DNA of 64,000 bases from Gonatopus flavifemur. Its lineage: Eukaryota > Arthropoda > Insecta > Hymenoptera > Dryinidae. Below the pieces are notes generated by a model, which made no database searches, was not told the origin of the DNA, and saw only the letters and a list, made by a program, of their open reading frames with translations. The DNA is taken from the NCBI GenBank assembly GCA_018340375.1, contig JAFFJZ010000007.1, positions 25,828,001 to 25,892,000 on the forward strand, read 5' to 3'. Both the position numbers and the translations under genes were made by a program. The stretch's first letter is position 1. The number at the start of each line of letters is the position of its first letter. Shown here piece by piece: positions 34,401-44,316 of the stretch.

Positions 34401-37400
34401 GTTCCAGCGCCGCCGTACGGAAGAGCACTGAAAATACCTATTCTATTTGAATTATGATTATTGGACAGTAATGAACTTGGTCTCAACAATTATTTTGAAT
34501 TTTGAACGACGAATCACGTTCAATACCCATGCCGATTGTTGGTTACTGTTGTTGTTGTTAATGAGCTGTCGAGTTGAGATTTCCCGTCTAGTCTTCGAAG
34601 CAACAACTTTTAAGCAACAAACTTCCAAGTACGAGCGTAACCAACCGGCTTTGATTTTAAAGTCTGTAGGTAGGTGTAAGTACGTTGTTCTTAAATTCAA
34701 ATCCACTTCGCGTAATTGGGGTGGTTCGGTATAAACTATTCTTGTTAAAGTATCACCAAAATACAAATGCATAGAGCAAACATGGTGGTAATAACTCAAA
34801 ATTAAAAGAATATGTGTGGTTCAACAATGTGGAGTAGGCAATATGCCCAGAAATGCGTTCTGACAATAAATTTTTTGTTGCACTTTGAATTGAATGATAT
34901 AATATTAACATTACTGATGATGATAACTATCGTCTCTGCTAACCTGCTTCAGTTTTTAGAGCTCTTTTTTTCTGAAAATTTTGAAGTGCAGAGGAACGAA
35001 GTAGGGGAGCAAGGGGCTAGTTATAACAGGGGTAAGTAGTAACACGCGAATTATTCGATGAATTCCAAGTATTGCCGCTGGATTTCGAATTAAATCTCCT
35101 ATCTATGACGTGCTTCATTAACTACACACTATCGGTATCTCGTGAGACAGTGCTGGGAGTGTCTAGAAACATAGGATCCTTTTGAGTCAGAAAATGAAAA
35201 AAACATCGTTTTGCAAACATTGATTTTAGTCTTATTAATCGATCCTCTTCAAATATGTAAGTGACCATTTATTTTGACTATGTATTGAGCTCTGAAATGC
35301 TCAAATAACTTTTTCATATAATTCTGTATAGTTTTTTAATAGTCACCGAATATATCCGAAATCATACGATGAGGCAAGTTGTAACAAACTTTCGGGGCAT
35401 ATTGTAACATGTTTCGGTTCGTGCTTATTCGACTTGGTTCGACTTATTTCTTTAATTGTCGATATGCAAATGTCTTTATTCCATCCATTCTTCTTCCATC
35501 TAAAAATGAGAGATCATCGAAGAAAATCTGAAACAGGTTCAGAAAATGAAGATGTCCTGATTCAGATATTATACAAGAAACAAGTGCAATACACAATAAT
35601 GCTAAATTTTGCGAGCATTATTGTGGATTACACCTGTTTGTTTGTGTTATGTTACATGCCTGAATAATTCTTTATGGAATTGCGATGTGAATTCTTTTTA
35701 TACATTAGGGTGTTCTTCAAGAGTTCATTTTGAATTCAAAGTATTCATAATGAATACTCAATTGATAATTCTTATGAAGATTACGGATTTTTATTGATTC
35801 TATTTTGAAAATTAACTGAATAATATCGGAGTCCTATAATGATTGTGGTAATAGGCTAATGAGTACAGGATGATTCTACAACCTTGAGCTCAATTTTTCA
35901 AAGTTTATTTTCGTAATAAGTGTTGTAAATTCGGATCAGTAAGAAAATAGTCAGTTCAGCTCATTTATCAATAAGTATCGTACCATAACAAGAAGTTAAC
36001 ATGTTTTCAATGAGCAGTTATTCTAGGTGTTACTACTTGCCCCAAGCCTGTTACAACTAGCCCCAAGTACGGGGTAAGTTGTAACAGCTGACTTGTTTTG
36101 GAATAATGTCTGTTGTGCTAAAATCAGCAAACTTTTTCATGAATATCTTTTTGCATATGATGAATGAATGTTCACGCTTAGGAAAAATTCAATGATGAGC
36201 AAGAAATGATGTATATATTTCACAATATTAGCACTTTTACAAAAACTGTTACAACTAGCCCCTCGCTCCCCTATTACGATCGCTGATACTAAGAAGAATT
36301 ACCAATGCTTTGGATTTTCAATACCATCCTTGTGAGTTGTTGAACGGGTTTCAAAATTTTTTCGAAAAAAACTAAGTTTGCCATCATGGTATTTTTATTT
36401 TCAAATCACGGATAATTACTTGAAATCACGTCTACTTGCACGACAGAGGTGTCCGAAAAGTTTGAAATCAAATCCAATCTTCATGGATTCAATTCGATTC
36501 ATTATCGAATATCAAGAGATCTTACTTTAACGAAGTTATATAACAGCGATGTTCATGTTTCAAACTGTGTTGACTGGAGGACCGTTATAATTATTTGGGT
36601 TTTATTCCGGATCTATCAAATTTCAGTGATCGAGGGACAAGTAGAAATTTTTCAAAATATCACTGTATATCTTGTGAAACTTGTAGAGAATATTACTTTC
36701 AATTGTTTAGAAATTCACTCATTTTTACAAGCTGCACAGTAACTTTCTGAAGAATTTTCCCTTGCCCTTGGATTACTGAAATTTCACGGTAATTTTCATA
36801 ATAAAATTCTTCCAGTGTAGCAGAGCACTTACAGAGCTATTTATTATAACCATTCTGTTGAATTCTTGTCGTTTCTAGATAGAACACGATTATATCCGGA
36901 TTGAGCAATGGTTATCAGTTAAAAATGGATTCAGTTGACTAATTTCCATATCAATCCCGGATGAACCTGGATAAATGTTCGTTCCATCCATTATTAGGAA
37001 AAATTATTTTGTTGAAATGTGAAAAACAAAAGAATTTTATTATCTCGACAAAATTTTTTTGGTTTTATCAAAATTCTTTCGTTGGGATAATAATATCGTT
37101 TTGTTATAATAACGGAAAAATATTATTTTATGTGATTTGTTTTGAACAAAAATTTTGTTGAGATAATGAAATTCTTTTGTTGATTCCATTTCAACAAAAT
37201 CAATTTTCTAAGTGTTGATAGTCCCTAGACGGCATTATGATCAACTCGTATACAAAAACTATTTTCAGCCGTTTATAAATCGATTTTGGTCACTTTCCAA
37301 GTAGAAATGCTCTAGTTATTGACAAGTTTTGTGAAGCCTAACTAGCCAAATACTAGACACTTGCAAGTGACTCACCAGAACCCCACGAGGCACTTGCAAG

Positions 37401-40400
37401 CGTCTAGTTTTTCGTTAGTTAAGCGTTACAAAACTTGTCAATGACTAGAGCATTTCTACTAGAGTCTTTCTAACAGGGCAAGAGTCAAAGAAGTCCAATG
37501 GAATTGGTCAATTGAGTGTTTGGTTGGAAAAGAATAACCAATGAGGAGATGACAAAATTCCAGGTTGGCCACCCTGTATAACTGTCTCATTACCATACAA
37601 AGTCTATTTTGATCTATTTTTGATCATCATATGATCTATTTTTTGTCCCAAAATTCCAAAACAACACTCGGATGGTCTGTGTAGAGTGCGATATATTGAA
37701 TTAAAAAATTCCGAAATTGCAGTGTCATTATTCCTGGATTCTACTAGTGAATCTAAAATTCTATCGATAGTTATTAAAATTCTGTAGAGAGTAGGCAAAT
37801 TCGAGATTTTTAAATTCAGCATATTGCGAATTCAGGAAAATGACGCCGCGGGATCAATTGGTGAATCTTCTTGATCTTGATCCAGGAATCACTTCTGCTG
37901 CGATGTGATGATACATGAAATATTGGAGATCTTTAAAAGTGAATGATCTAATATATTCTTAGCATGACGATGTTAATAAGAACCCATATAGCAAAAAAGT
38001 TCCTGCAAAGAGCGCCCGTTGTGCTAATCATTATATACTCATTATGAATATTTTGAATTCAAAAAAAACTTTTAATGAACAACTTGATGTTCAGAAAGAA
38101 TTCATATCGAGATTTCATAATGAATTCTGCGGGCATTCAATACGCTTTCATTTTGAGTTCAAAATATTTATAACGAATACATATTGATGAGCATAACGGG
38201 AAGTAATATAAAGCCAATCGCATGGAAACAACGAACTCACTCGGAAAATTAAAATTTGTATTACTTCAAACTAGAGCTTCTGCTCGAGAAATTCGATAAA
38301 ATTCTTTAGAAGAATTTTATCGAATGTCTCGAGCAGAAACTCTGCTACAAATTATACGCGTTTTCAAGTCGGAAGCCCAAAAATTGGAATAGTATATTTT
38401 CACTTGGAAAGTTCAGTATTTCATGATTTTATATCTCCTATTTTTGACCCGGATCAACGTAGAAATTAGTACTTCCTATGGATGAGAAGTACTTGCATTT
38501 GAAAATGCATGGTGTTTCATAATTATGTATTTCCTACTCTTAGTACATCATTATAAAAAGCAGTAACTCCCATCCATCTTCAAATGTGTAGCTTTGAAAG
38601 GCCGAAATTTTCGTAGTTATGTACTATTATGTTTTGGGCGTAGGTTAACGTTGTGAGTACTAGTTTTCAATCATTTGGGGTATTTTAGTGTTCAAAGTCG
38701 TTTTACATCGATTTATAGAAGCGTTCGGAACGGTGAACTGACACTGAGAAAAATTTCACTGTAAAAAGTGCCATCATTGTGAGCAAGTTCAGGATACTCT
38801 CGGATTTCTAACTGAATGCAGGTTCAATTTTGTGGAAGTTTACTGTCATGATAGTGCATTATCAGGCTATTATAGTATGTTTACCCACGATGGCCTTTTT
38901 GTTTTCATAAAATTGAACTTACATTCAGTTAGATTCAAAAGTATCCTGAATTCGCTGACAATGATGGAACTTTTCACAGTACGATTTTTCTCAATACAGG
39001 AATATGCGGAATTTATCGTAGATTTTGACGTACTCTGGCGTCGATATATTTTCACAAGAATGTATTTTCAAGTTATTCCCAATAGTTCCAACCTACCAGT
39101 TTGGATGGTAATATTACCCACGAATTTCACTACAATTTCTCTCCATGTATAGAAAAACGAAACCATTTGCGAGAGTTTCAGAAGTGCCTTCCCAGGTGAA
39201 AATGCCTGAATTAACGAGATTCCCAAATTCGTATTCGGGCTCCGATTCAGAACCCGTGTTACGTGGTCTAGGATCATTTAGGTTTCTGCTGCACGGAAAA
39301 AAATATTCCATAAGATTTACTAACGCGTTCAGTAAAATACGGCACTATTAGAATTTCTCGTAGTATTTATAAGAGTTCTAGTAAAATCTACGATGGTCGC
39401 AGTTGAAATTACTCCCACAGTAGTAGATTTGACTACAGTTCTAGGCGGCAACCTGAGCGGTTCCGGGCGAGAACTTAAGGGGTAATACACGGAGAAAAAT
39501 AATAAAGTGAAATAGTATTATCTCGTGCAATGTCGTCACAATTCCCTGATGGTCTCAGAGGCTTTTTTATAGAATGTAGTAGAAAGTATTGCAATTCTAA
39601 TATTCTATTCTACATTTGAGGAGTATTTCTCAAGAGATGAGATAAAGTACTACTAATTCGCTAGAAGATATTGTGATTTTTATTGTATTATTTTCCTCCG
39701 TGTACGGGGAATGATAAAATGGGAAACGTGAAAAAATGAAATTTCACAAAATTAATAACAAAATTTTGAAATTTTACCATTTATTTTTTAAAATTTCATA
39801 CCCAACTTTTGGAATGTTCATATTTTCTTTTCTACCCGCAGAAAGATATTGTTTTAAAAAGTCCCAAAATTTATTGAGGATCAGCGCCAGTCTGTGACGG
39901 ATAAAATTATTGACCCGAATATACCGGCAAAACTACCATAATTTCTTGTAGAACTCCAACTAATCATGGTACTCTGAGAAGTGAATTTGAGTGAATAATT
40001 TTATCTGTCACAGACTGGTGCTGATCCTGAATAAATTATGGGACTTTTTAATATATTCGTTTCCTCCGTGTATGGTTTGTCAAATATTGATAATTTTTCA
40101 TTCTCGTTCAATTGAGATTCAACGAACATGTGAATTGTGTTTTTTCAATTAAAAATTCAAGAAATATTCTCAAATTTTCATCAAAGGTTACTATGTTTCC
40201 GACTCACATTCTTCTCCGTTCAGTCAGAGCATGGGAATTGGTACGGAGCAATCCTCAGATCATAAATGCCTTATGCCATACTCATTTATTTTTATAAGGC
40301 AATAACCGCGTAGCAACTGGATTGATCATTGGTGAGGTAGTGAATGTGATAATCTAGGATACTTATCGAGGCGACAGAAAATGTGCAAATGTAAATCGCC

Positions 40401-42850
40401 TCTATTCAGATTTCCATATTGATTGCCAAATTCGAAACGATAACAACATTTCGGTCAGAAAAATTTGACAGAATCTAGCGATACATAAATCCACGAATGA
40501 TGTATAAAATTCGTGATCTGCAGAAAACAGGCCAGAATAAAAAAATAGCTGAAGGATAACAATGTCGTCAATTCTCAAACTTTACCAAGGTATTGGAAGA
40601 AGAGCCAATCAATAAATATGATTCTGAAGAGAGGACACAAGAACTCCTTAAGAGACATGATAACGGAAATAAATGCGAACCTGGAAAAGAATACATGAGT
40701 GTTTTTCACTCTGAACTCCCAGCACTTCTGGGTATTATTTGGAATGACTGGAAATTTTTGTGGGTGACAGGGAGAGGAATCGTTCCGGAGAATTGGAAGG
40801 AAGGTGAAGGAAATATCATCATCAATTTTATTATGAATGTATGGAAAGAAAAAAAAACATTAATAAAAGTTTGTTTTATGTATTTCATGTATGTTGACTA
40901 AGTGTAAGCGGGTATTGATTTTTGTATTCAGGTGATATGAGTATACATATGTATCAAAAAGCATGTGCAATTATGATAAAATATTTTGAGGCATACACTT
41001 GTGCTTTGGGGTAGATGGTAACATGATAATTTTATAGGTATATCTCTGATTGCAGCAATACAAACAATTCAATGACAAATAACCTTTGTACGATGTTCCG
41101 TGGGTGGTCTTTGATACTGTATACACTCATTCTTTGAGGGAGATCAAACTATCTGTTGAGATAGAATTTTATGATGTAAATTTTCAAGGATGAACCAGTT
41201 ATCTGAAAGCTATTGGGAGTGTATGTAGGTACTCTAGTATTACTGCCATAACTATAAGGATCGTTCTTGAAATGACACAAATTGCCAGATAGCAATTCGT
41301 ATCGTTACGAGAACGATCCAGCATTGCCACTACACCGATTTTCTGCAATCGTATTCCGTATCTCACCATTTTTTCTGTGATAGAAGTACCGATGGGCAAT
41401 GCCTGTTTCGATTCTCAATTGATATATTCTATAAAATTCAATGGAAACTAGATACATTTTTTATAAAAAGTTAATACATTTTAGATAACAAGGATTCACG
41501 AATAACACTTTATAAATACACTATTATGAATACACTTCGGTGTATGAGTATATGAGATTTTTGAGACATATTTTACAGTCGGAATGCAATGACATTTCTA
41601 TTTGGAAAAATTCAATTTGAAGCAAACTTTTTGAGAATTTTTTTTTCAAATTTAAATCACTCAAAAGCACTGTGTATTACATACTTGAGCTCAATATCAT
41701 TTGTTGAGTTGGAAAACTGCAAATTTTTGACAACAAATTGATATGTCTTATCATTTTTCAATCCAAGATCACAGCTATTTGAAATTTTTGTGATTCCAAC
41801 TGATCATCATTCACCAGTTCCAAATTATTATTAGTTGTGTAGCAAAGCATGACAGGATACTTGAAGTTTTTTATCACCAATTCTCTAAACTTTTCTAACG
41901 TGGCAAACGGTATGGAGCCCAAGTATGTGGTGAACACAGTGCTTTTGAGTGATTTGCATTTGATAAAAAATCTATTTCATTAACTCGAAAAGGAGACTAA
42001 AATTGAATCCTGCCAAATAAACAAATTATCGCATCTTGACTGTAGAATACTCCTTGAACATTTGAATATAGACTTCTGAAACACTGTACATGATGTTCTG
42101 TTTGGTATTAATCGGAGATCATTCGAGTAGCTGGATTTCCGGATGATCCAAACGAAAATCCTGAAAGTCAAATGAAAATTCTTCGAACATACAGTCATGT
42201 TAAAAGAAATGTATGAAGAAATGTTGATTCCACACATACATCTTCCTTTCCTTGATCCCCTCCTACCATTTCCCGTAGAAATAAGACGTCATTCGCAAGA
42301 TGGTTTGAAAGAAATATCGACAACAACTGTTCTATTGACTGAGAGAATGTGGAAAACGGCAATTTAGCGATGATTTAAGATTCTTCACCAAACAGTTTGG
42401 ATCGGAATATTTATAGAATCAAAAATATATTTCCTCACATAGATAATTGTAATGATTTATGAAATTTCTGCTTACGTTTCTGGAATTTCCTTTGAATGCA
42501 TTGTACATTCGACGAGAAAAGTATCTTTTTCTTTCAGATTTCTGCAGTCATCATCGCTCTTATGACTTCTATATCGAATCTGTGACAAATGAAGACTCAT
42601 TCATAGCATCAAAGTGCCCATCGTATCTTCAATTCCAACACAATATGTGCATAGGAAATAACAAAACAATCATGGGTTATGGAATGTCGAAGAACGTGTA
42701 AGTACTTTTAAGGACATTTTCTTGATATTTCAACTGTGTTTATAAACATTTCTACGTTGCAGCACCGGGACTTATTATTTGTCAACTAACAATAAAAGTC
42801 CCTTTGGATTGAAAGAACGGGGTACGAAATCAGTAATCGATAAGTTGTGA
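19358..42850 (+). CDS. Pancreatic-lipase-like secreted lipase/phospholipase A1 (N-terminal exon missing)
   Basis: Six exons join in frame (19358-19412, 19650-19798, 20436-20678, 26610-26810, 42538-42697, 42763-42850) into about 297 residues of the insect pancreatic-lipase family, which hydrolyses acylglycerols or phospholipids outside the cell. In order: 'TMLYIHGF' (oxyanion-hole strand), '[10 protein letters not shown]', '[15 protein letters not shown]' with nucleophile Ser (codon 20612-20614), 'GLDPAGPLF' with catalytic Asp (26615-26617), 'VDIIHTDYG', and '[12 protein letters not shown]' with catalytic His (42549-42551). It ends '[15 protein letters not shown]' with a stop at 42848-42850. 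The lid between the paired Cys residues is very short, more like PLA1-type members than classical triglyceride lipases. No PLAT domain follows, as usual in insects. The upstream exon with the signal peptide was not found; the first exon shown begins in phase 1. One intron has a GC donor, and another is 15.7 kb. The promoter at 15.0 kb probably belongs to it. Confidence 0.93.
19650..19798 (+). CDS. Lipase exon B
   Basis: Acceptor TATTTTAG and donor GTATAA. It encodes '[14 protein letters not shown]' to '[12 protein letters not shown]' and includes '[10 protein letters not shown]'. Both junction codons resolve to Gly. Confidence 0.9.
20138..20348. repeat. 215-bp MITE (TTGCTGAAGTTTGAATCGTTT ends), copy 1
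   Basis: Left end TCTTGAAGTTTGAATCGTT, right end AACGATTCAAACTTCAGCAA. Four copies in the window share a core with GGAAACATCGTCCAAAGAA and TACTGCAAGATTTTGGG. This copy ends about 90 bases before lipase exon C. Confidence 0.8.
20436..20678 (+). CDS. Lipase exon C (nucleophile Ser)
   Basis: Acceptor TTTCTGTATCAG. It encodes '[16 protein letters not shown]' to 'FELPRIT' and carries GHSMG. It ends ACAG followed by GCATGT, a GC-type donor. GT dinucleotides at 20683 and 20685 would shift the frame or create a stop at the junction. Confidence 0.92.
21125..21409. repeat. Foldback (AAGAATTCTT word)
   Basis: GATAACACACGAAGAATTCT at the left pairs with AATTCTTCGTGTGTTATC at the right. Inside, CTGGAGGAGTTCAA and TTGAACTCCTCCAG pair across a small loop, so the whole 285 bases form one hairpin. 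Confidence 0.85.
21981..22201. repeat. CACGGAG-type foldback (TTACTATG word), TA target duplication
   Basis: CATGGAGAGAAATTTGTAG pairs with CTACAAATTTCTCTCCGCG. TA lies at 21979-21980 and 22202-22203. GAGGAACAGACTGAA / TTCAGTCTGTTCCTC pair near the apex. Confidence 0.85.
23335..23830. repeat. Inverted repeat with about 190-base arms
   Basis: GTGTGTTTCTAAATTGTTTC near 23352 pairs with GAACAAATTCTAAAACACAC near 23790. Further in, CCGTGGCTGGACAAATAA pairs with TTATTTGTCCGGCCACGG. The arms have diverged, so this is an older hairpin. Confidence 0.75.
23973..24166. repeat. Near-perfect GC-rich hairpin
   Basis: AAATAAATTTTGAGCTTCCG pairs with CGGAAGCTCAAAATTTATTT, continuing through GCGTCTTGTATCGG / CCGATACAAGACGC and CCATCATTGCAGCTGGC / GCCAGCTGCAATGATGG. 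Arms are about 80 bases with few mismatches. Confidence 0.85.
24781..25036. repeat. CACTGAG-type foldback (ACCAATTAATTGGT word), copy 1
   Basis: CACTGAGGAAAATGGATGG pairs with CCATACATTTTTCTCCGTG. The body repeats AACCAATTAATTGGTT, TTGGTTGTTACAACCA and similar words. Flanks are TA and TG. Confidence 0.8.
25103..26190. repeat. Keyword element (ACCAACGGTTG / CGGTACTG words), AT target duplication
   Basis: Begins CCCACGTAGAAATG and ends CAATCTCTACGTGAG, with AT on both sides (25101-25102, 26191-26192). Words such as CCAACGGTTGT, GAGTCGGTACTGG and ACCAACGTTGG recur. A foldback at 25593-25807 sits in its middle. A sister copy is at 56099-56995. Confidence 0.75.
25593..25807. repeat. CACGGAG-type foldback (AACCAATTGGTT word), copy 2, TG target duplication
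   Basis: CACGGAGCGAAATGTATGG pairs with CCCATTTTTCTCAGTG. TG lies at 25591-25592 and 25808-25809. Same family as 24781-25036 and nested in the 25103-26190 element. Confidence 0.85.
26610..26810 (+). CDS. Lipase exon D (catalytic Asp)
   Basis: Acceptor TATATTCTTACAG and donor GTAAAT. It encodes '[16 protein letters not shown]' to '[12 protein letters not shown]', with the catalytic Asp and the loop before the lid. Confidence 0.93.
26940..27183. repeat. CACGGAG-type foldback, TA target duplication
   Basis: CACAGAGAGAAATGTATTTGG pairs with CCAAATACATTTCTCTCCGTG, and the arms stay complementary for about 115 bases. TA lies at 26938-26939 and 27184-27185. It sits 129 bases after lipase exon D, inside the intron. 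Confidence 0.9.
27455..27620. repeat. Hairpin
   Basis: ACAAAATAGTTTCTTGAAAT pairs with ATTTCAAGAAACTATTTTGT. The inner part GAACTTCAATCTAGTT pairs loosely with AACTAGATTCACGTTC. Confidence 0.75.
27947..28984. repeat. Keyword element (GAATATTC word), AT target duplication
   Basis: Begins CCCATGTAACACAGAATATT and ends AGTTCTTGTGCTATCTGGG (complement of the start with changes). AT lies at 27945-27946 and 28985-28986. Words TTCTGAGAATATTC and CGAATATTCT recur dozens of times. It contains another member of the same family at 28634-28907. Confidence 0.8.
28634..28907. repeat. Keyword element (GAATATTC word) nested in its own family, AA target duplication
   Basis: Begins CCCAAGCAGCACCAGAATAT and ends TTCTGTTGCTGCTTGGG, with AA at 28632-28633 and 28908-28909. 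Confidence 0.8.
29748..30882. repeat. Keyword element (GGCCCTA / GGGCC word), TG target duplication
   Basis: Begins CCCGTGTGGAAATT and ends AATTTTCATCCGGG, with TG at 29746-29747 and 30883-30884. Removing it restores AATTCTGATTGGCTGG, which matches AATTCTGATTGACTGG in the uninterrupted sister repeat near 31465. The body repeats AGGCCCTA, GGGCCTA and TTGGGCC words and holds a CATATATG element. Confidence 0.85.
30307..30671. repeat. Keyword element (CATATATG word)
   Basis: Begins CCCGGGAAAAAATAATGC and ends GGAATTTTTTTTCCCGAG, flanked by GG. About 25 variants of CATATATG/CATATATGG lie inside. It is the uninterrupted counterpart of 15724-16128 and the third level of nesting at this site. Confidence 0.8.
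31198..31662. repeat. CAGGGTGTCC foldback, copy 2 (no insertion)
   Basis: Two complementary arms about 200 bases long meet near 31440: CGCTGAGTTGGAAAACGGCG on the left, CCGTTTTTCAACTTAGCCAG on the right. The left terminus has decayed; the right ends CCCCCCTG before TA. Confidence 0.75.
31690..32685. repeat. CAGGGTGTCC foldback, copy 3, with insertions in the loop
   Basis: The left arm (to about 31835) and right arm (from about 32395) match copies 1 and 2 (TGGCGTCAAGCTCAAGTGTG, ATATCTCAAAAATTAAGTC). The loop holds a 550-base keyword region with ACCAATGTTGG and TAACCAATGCTGGC words. Confidence 0.7.
32291..32344. repeat. 54-base miniature keyword element, AA target duplication
   Basis: CCCACTCAGCATGAATATCG pairs with AATATTTGTGCTGGGTGGG. 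AA lies at 32289-32290 and 32345-32346. It is the smallest complete member seen. Confidence 0.7.
32690..34990. other. Lipase intron sequence without a supported gene
   Basis: Open frames at 33441-33689, 33754-34047 (+) and 34129-34350 (-) are 70-100 codons with no recognisable domain. The last has a hydrophobic stretch and could be a relic of a membrane protein, but nothing supports it. A CCCAAGCAGCACAA left end at 33298 marks a truncated keyword element. Confidence 0.4.
35004..36271. mobile_element. TA-flanked 1.27-kb element (GGGGCTAGTTGTAACA ends)
   Basis: GGGGAGCAAGGGGCTAGTT at the left and CTAGCCCCTCGCTCCCC at the right, with TA on both sides (35002-35003, 36272-36273). Internal inverted copies of the same word lie near 36036-36095 (GTTACAACTAGCCCC, GGGGTAAGTTGTAACAG). 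A 77-codon frame inside has no recognisable domain, so it looks non-autonomous. Confidence 0.75.
37006..37200. repeat. Hairpin (ATTTTGTTGA word)
   Basis: TTTTGTTGAAATGTGAAAAA pairs loosely with TCCATTTCAACAAAA, and ATTATCTCGACAAAATTTTT with AAAAATTTTGTTGAGATAAT. The arms converge on a loop near 37110. Confidence 0.75.
37312..37470. repeat. Hairpin
   Basis: TAGAAATGCTCTAGTTATTG pairs with CAATGACTAGAGCATTTCTA, then GACAAGTTTTGTGA with TTACAAAACTTGTC, down to GACACTTGCAAGTG / CACTTGCAAGCGTC at the apex. Confidence 0.85.
38040..38175. repeat. Hairpin (TTCATTATGAATTC words)
   Basis: AATATTTTGAATTCAAAA pairs with TTTTGAGTTCAAAATATT. Inner words AAAGAATTCATATCGAG and TTCATAATGAATTCT repeat the theme. 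Confidence 0.6.
38258..38355. repeat. Hairpin
   Basis: AGAGCTTCTGCTCGAGAAATTCGATAAAATTCT folds onto AGAATTTTATCGAATGTCTCGAGCAGAAACTCT around a 1-3 base loop near 38303. Only fragments of each arm are exact. Confidence 0.8.
38742..39147. repeat. CACTGAG-type foldback
   Basis: CACTGAGAAAAATTTCACTG at the left resembles the complement of CACTACAATTTCTCTCCATG at the right. Inside, CAAGTTCAGGATACTC pairs with GTATCCTGAATTCGCTG-like sequence. Flanks are GA and TA. Confidence 0.65.
39488..39702. repeat. CACGGAG-type foldback, TA target duplication
   Basis: CACGGAGAAAAATAATAAAG pairs with TGTATTATTTTCCTCCGTG. TA lies at 39486-39487 and 39703-39704. A left-end fragment of a related element (CACGGAAAAAAATATTCC) lies at 39294. 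Confidence 0.85.
39836..40070. repeat. CACGGAG-type foldback, left end decayed
   Basis: AAAAAGTCCCAAAATTTATT pairs with AATAAATTATGGGACTTTTT, and GGATCAGCGCCAGTCTGTGA with TCACAGACTGGTGCTGATCC. The right end is CTCCGTG. Confidence 0.8.
41565..42090. repeat. CAGGGTGTCC foldback, copy 4 (no insertion)
   Basis: Same arms as copies 1-3, more diverged: TACATACTTGAGCTCAATAT, GTTGAGTTGGAAAACTGC on the left; CTAACGTGGCAAACGGTATG and TGACTGTAGAATACTCC on the right. It lies 450 bases before lipase exon E. Confidence 0.65.
42538..42697 (+). CDS. Lipase exon E (catalytic His)
   Basis: Acceptor CTTTTTCTTTCAG and donor GTAAGT. The split codon G|AT gives Asp, then '[15 protein letters not shown]' to 'IMGYGMSKN'. 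It is separated from exon D by 15,727 bases. Confidence 0.93.
42763..42850 (+). CDS. Lipase exon F (C-terminus)
   Basis: Acceptor TCTACGTTGCAG after a 65-base intron. It encodes '[20 protein letters not shown]' and a short tail, ending in TGA. Confidence 0.9.
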
Positions 42851-42907
42851 CAATGCCATTACTATTTTTTCATTCAAAAAACTTGAACTAAAAGTACAAG
42901 GATGTTC

Positions 42908-42913
42908 AATAAA
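42908..42913 (+). promoter_or_regulatory. Probable polyadenylation signal of the lipase gene
   Basis: AATAAA lies 58 bases after the lipase stop codon, a usual distance for a short 3' untranslated region. Confidence 0.55.
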
Positions 42914-43921
42914 ACGTAAGATGAATAAGAATCGAGGTGTTTTCCTAAAAAAAAGACGGACTGAATTTTTTCCATTTCAATAAAATAGTCGGGGGAGAAT
43001 GAGAAACTCATTACGAAGAAAAACATCAAAATATCAAGCTGACAAAAGGTGTACAAGTTTCTTCCTTGTATACGAAGATCTCAAAATCTCCCCGATCATG
43101 ATTGAAGATATAGCACGTGAGTAAGCGAGTTGGAAACCTCTCCGTGATTCCAATGGATATGATCTAAATCCTGCTTACCGGTAGGGATTTTTCTTCCAGT
43201 ACCTATTTGTCATTTTCACTCATTTGGAGGCAAAAAATGAAACTCGAGGCGGTATGTAAATTTCGATATAAAATATCGTTTGAACGAAGGGGTATCATAA
43301 GCTTCCATTGATGTATATATTGTAACGAAATCTTTGATAATTTGTTTCATTCATTTGCTGGGCTATTGTACCGACAGTGATTTACCACGGATACGTTTGA
43401 ATAGAAGTTAATTCTAAGTTCTCAACTGACTCCATTTAGGCAATTTAAGTTCAATCAAACATCGAACCTATAATTCATAAAACGTATTGTGTGAATATTT
43501 GTAATATTATTCCTTCAGAGCCACACTAAGGTTTCTAAACTCACAACCGTCATTTGTAACCAGCCGTTAGCAGAGGAATTACACTGTAACTTTCAATATG
43601 TTTGGTAGAAAATTTTTGTATCCATTACTTCGAATGTTCAACGAAAATATTGTTTCAGCACTCCTCCTCCAGTACAGTATTCATAGTTTTCAAAATCATT
43701 TGGAAGCAGTGCGTTTTCGTTTGTAACTAATTTTCACCTCATGACCGGTACTGTTACAAATTGGTTCAGTAATTCACTATTAGAATCCACCACTGGTTAT
43801 ATTAGCTGTCTATAGAAAATGTCATAAGTTCGTTATTTGAAAATGTGATGCACATACACTGAGAAAGAAAATTCTCGAATCAATAAAAATTTATAAATCA
43901 ATCATTTATTATCATTTGGTT

Positions 43922-44106
43922 ATGTTCTCGAAGTTTGTATCGCTTATGGAAAAAAAAAAGAAAACGAAAATTAAAACTCGCGAAATCTGATAAATCATAG
44001 TTACATATCTTCTCGAATCAACTCTTTGCCACTGGAAACATCGTCCAAATAATGTACTGCGAGATTTGTGGGCTTTAATAGTAAACGATCCAAACTTTAG
44101 CAACAT
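43922..44106. repeat. 215-bp MITE, copy 2
   Basis: TCTCGAAGTTTGTATCGCTT at the left, GATCCAAACTTTAGCAAC at the right, core GGAAACATCGTCCAAATAAT and GTACTGCGAGATTT. Confidence 0.75.
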
Positions 44107-44316
44107 TATTTTCTTCATGAATCTGTTGGTGACAAAGAGTTGTAATGTGCCGTGGAAGAGATATCAGATATATTGAAAGGAGACTTATCAAGCCCCAAGA
44201 AATGTGATATCAGAGTCAATACATGATTCTTCTTCTTCTTCTTCAAATGAGACTGATCAAGATTATTGACATTGATCGTTAAGGATTCTCGCCGTTTGCC
44301 GTTGGAATAGTGCCTA

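Noticed and set aside
34447..34799. Overlapping 95- and 113-codon frames on opposite strands
   Set aside because: Mirror-image open frames with no domain; one of the two at least must be chance and neither has support.
40593..40901. 102-codon frame with '[16 protein letters not shown]', recalling the start of a LINE reverse transcriptase
   Set aside because: Only about ten residues match the theme and none of the later RT motifs (such as YADD) follow. Too weak to call.
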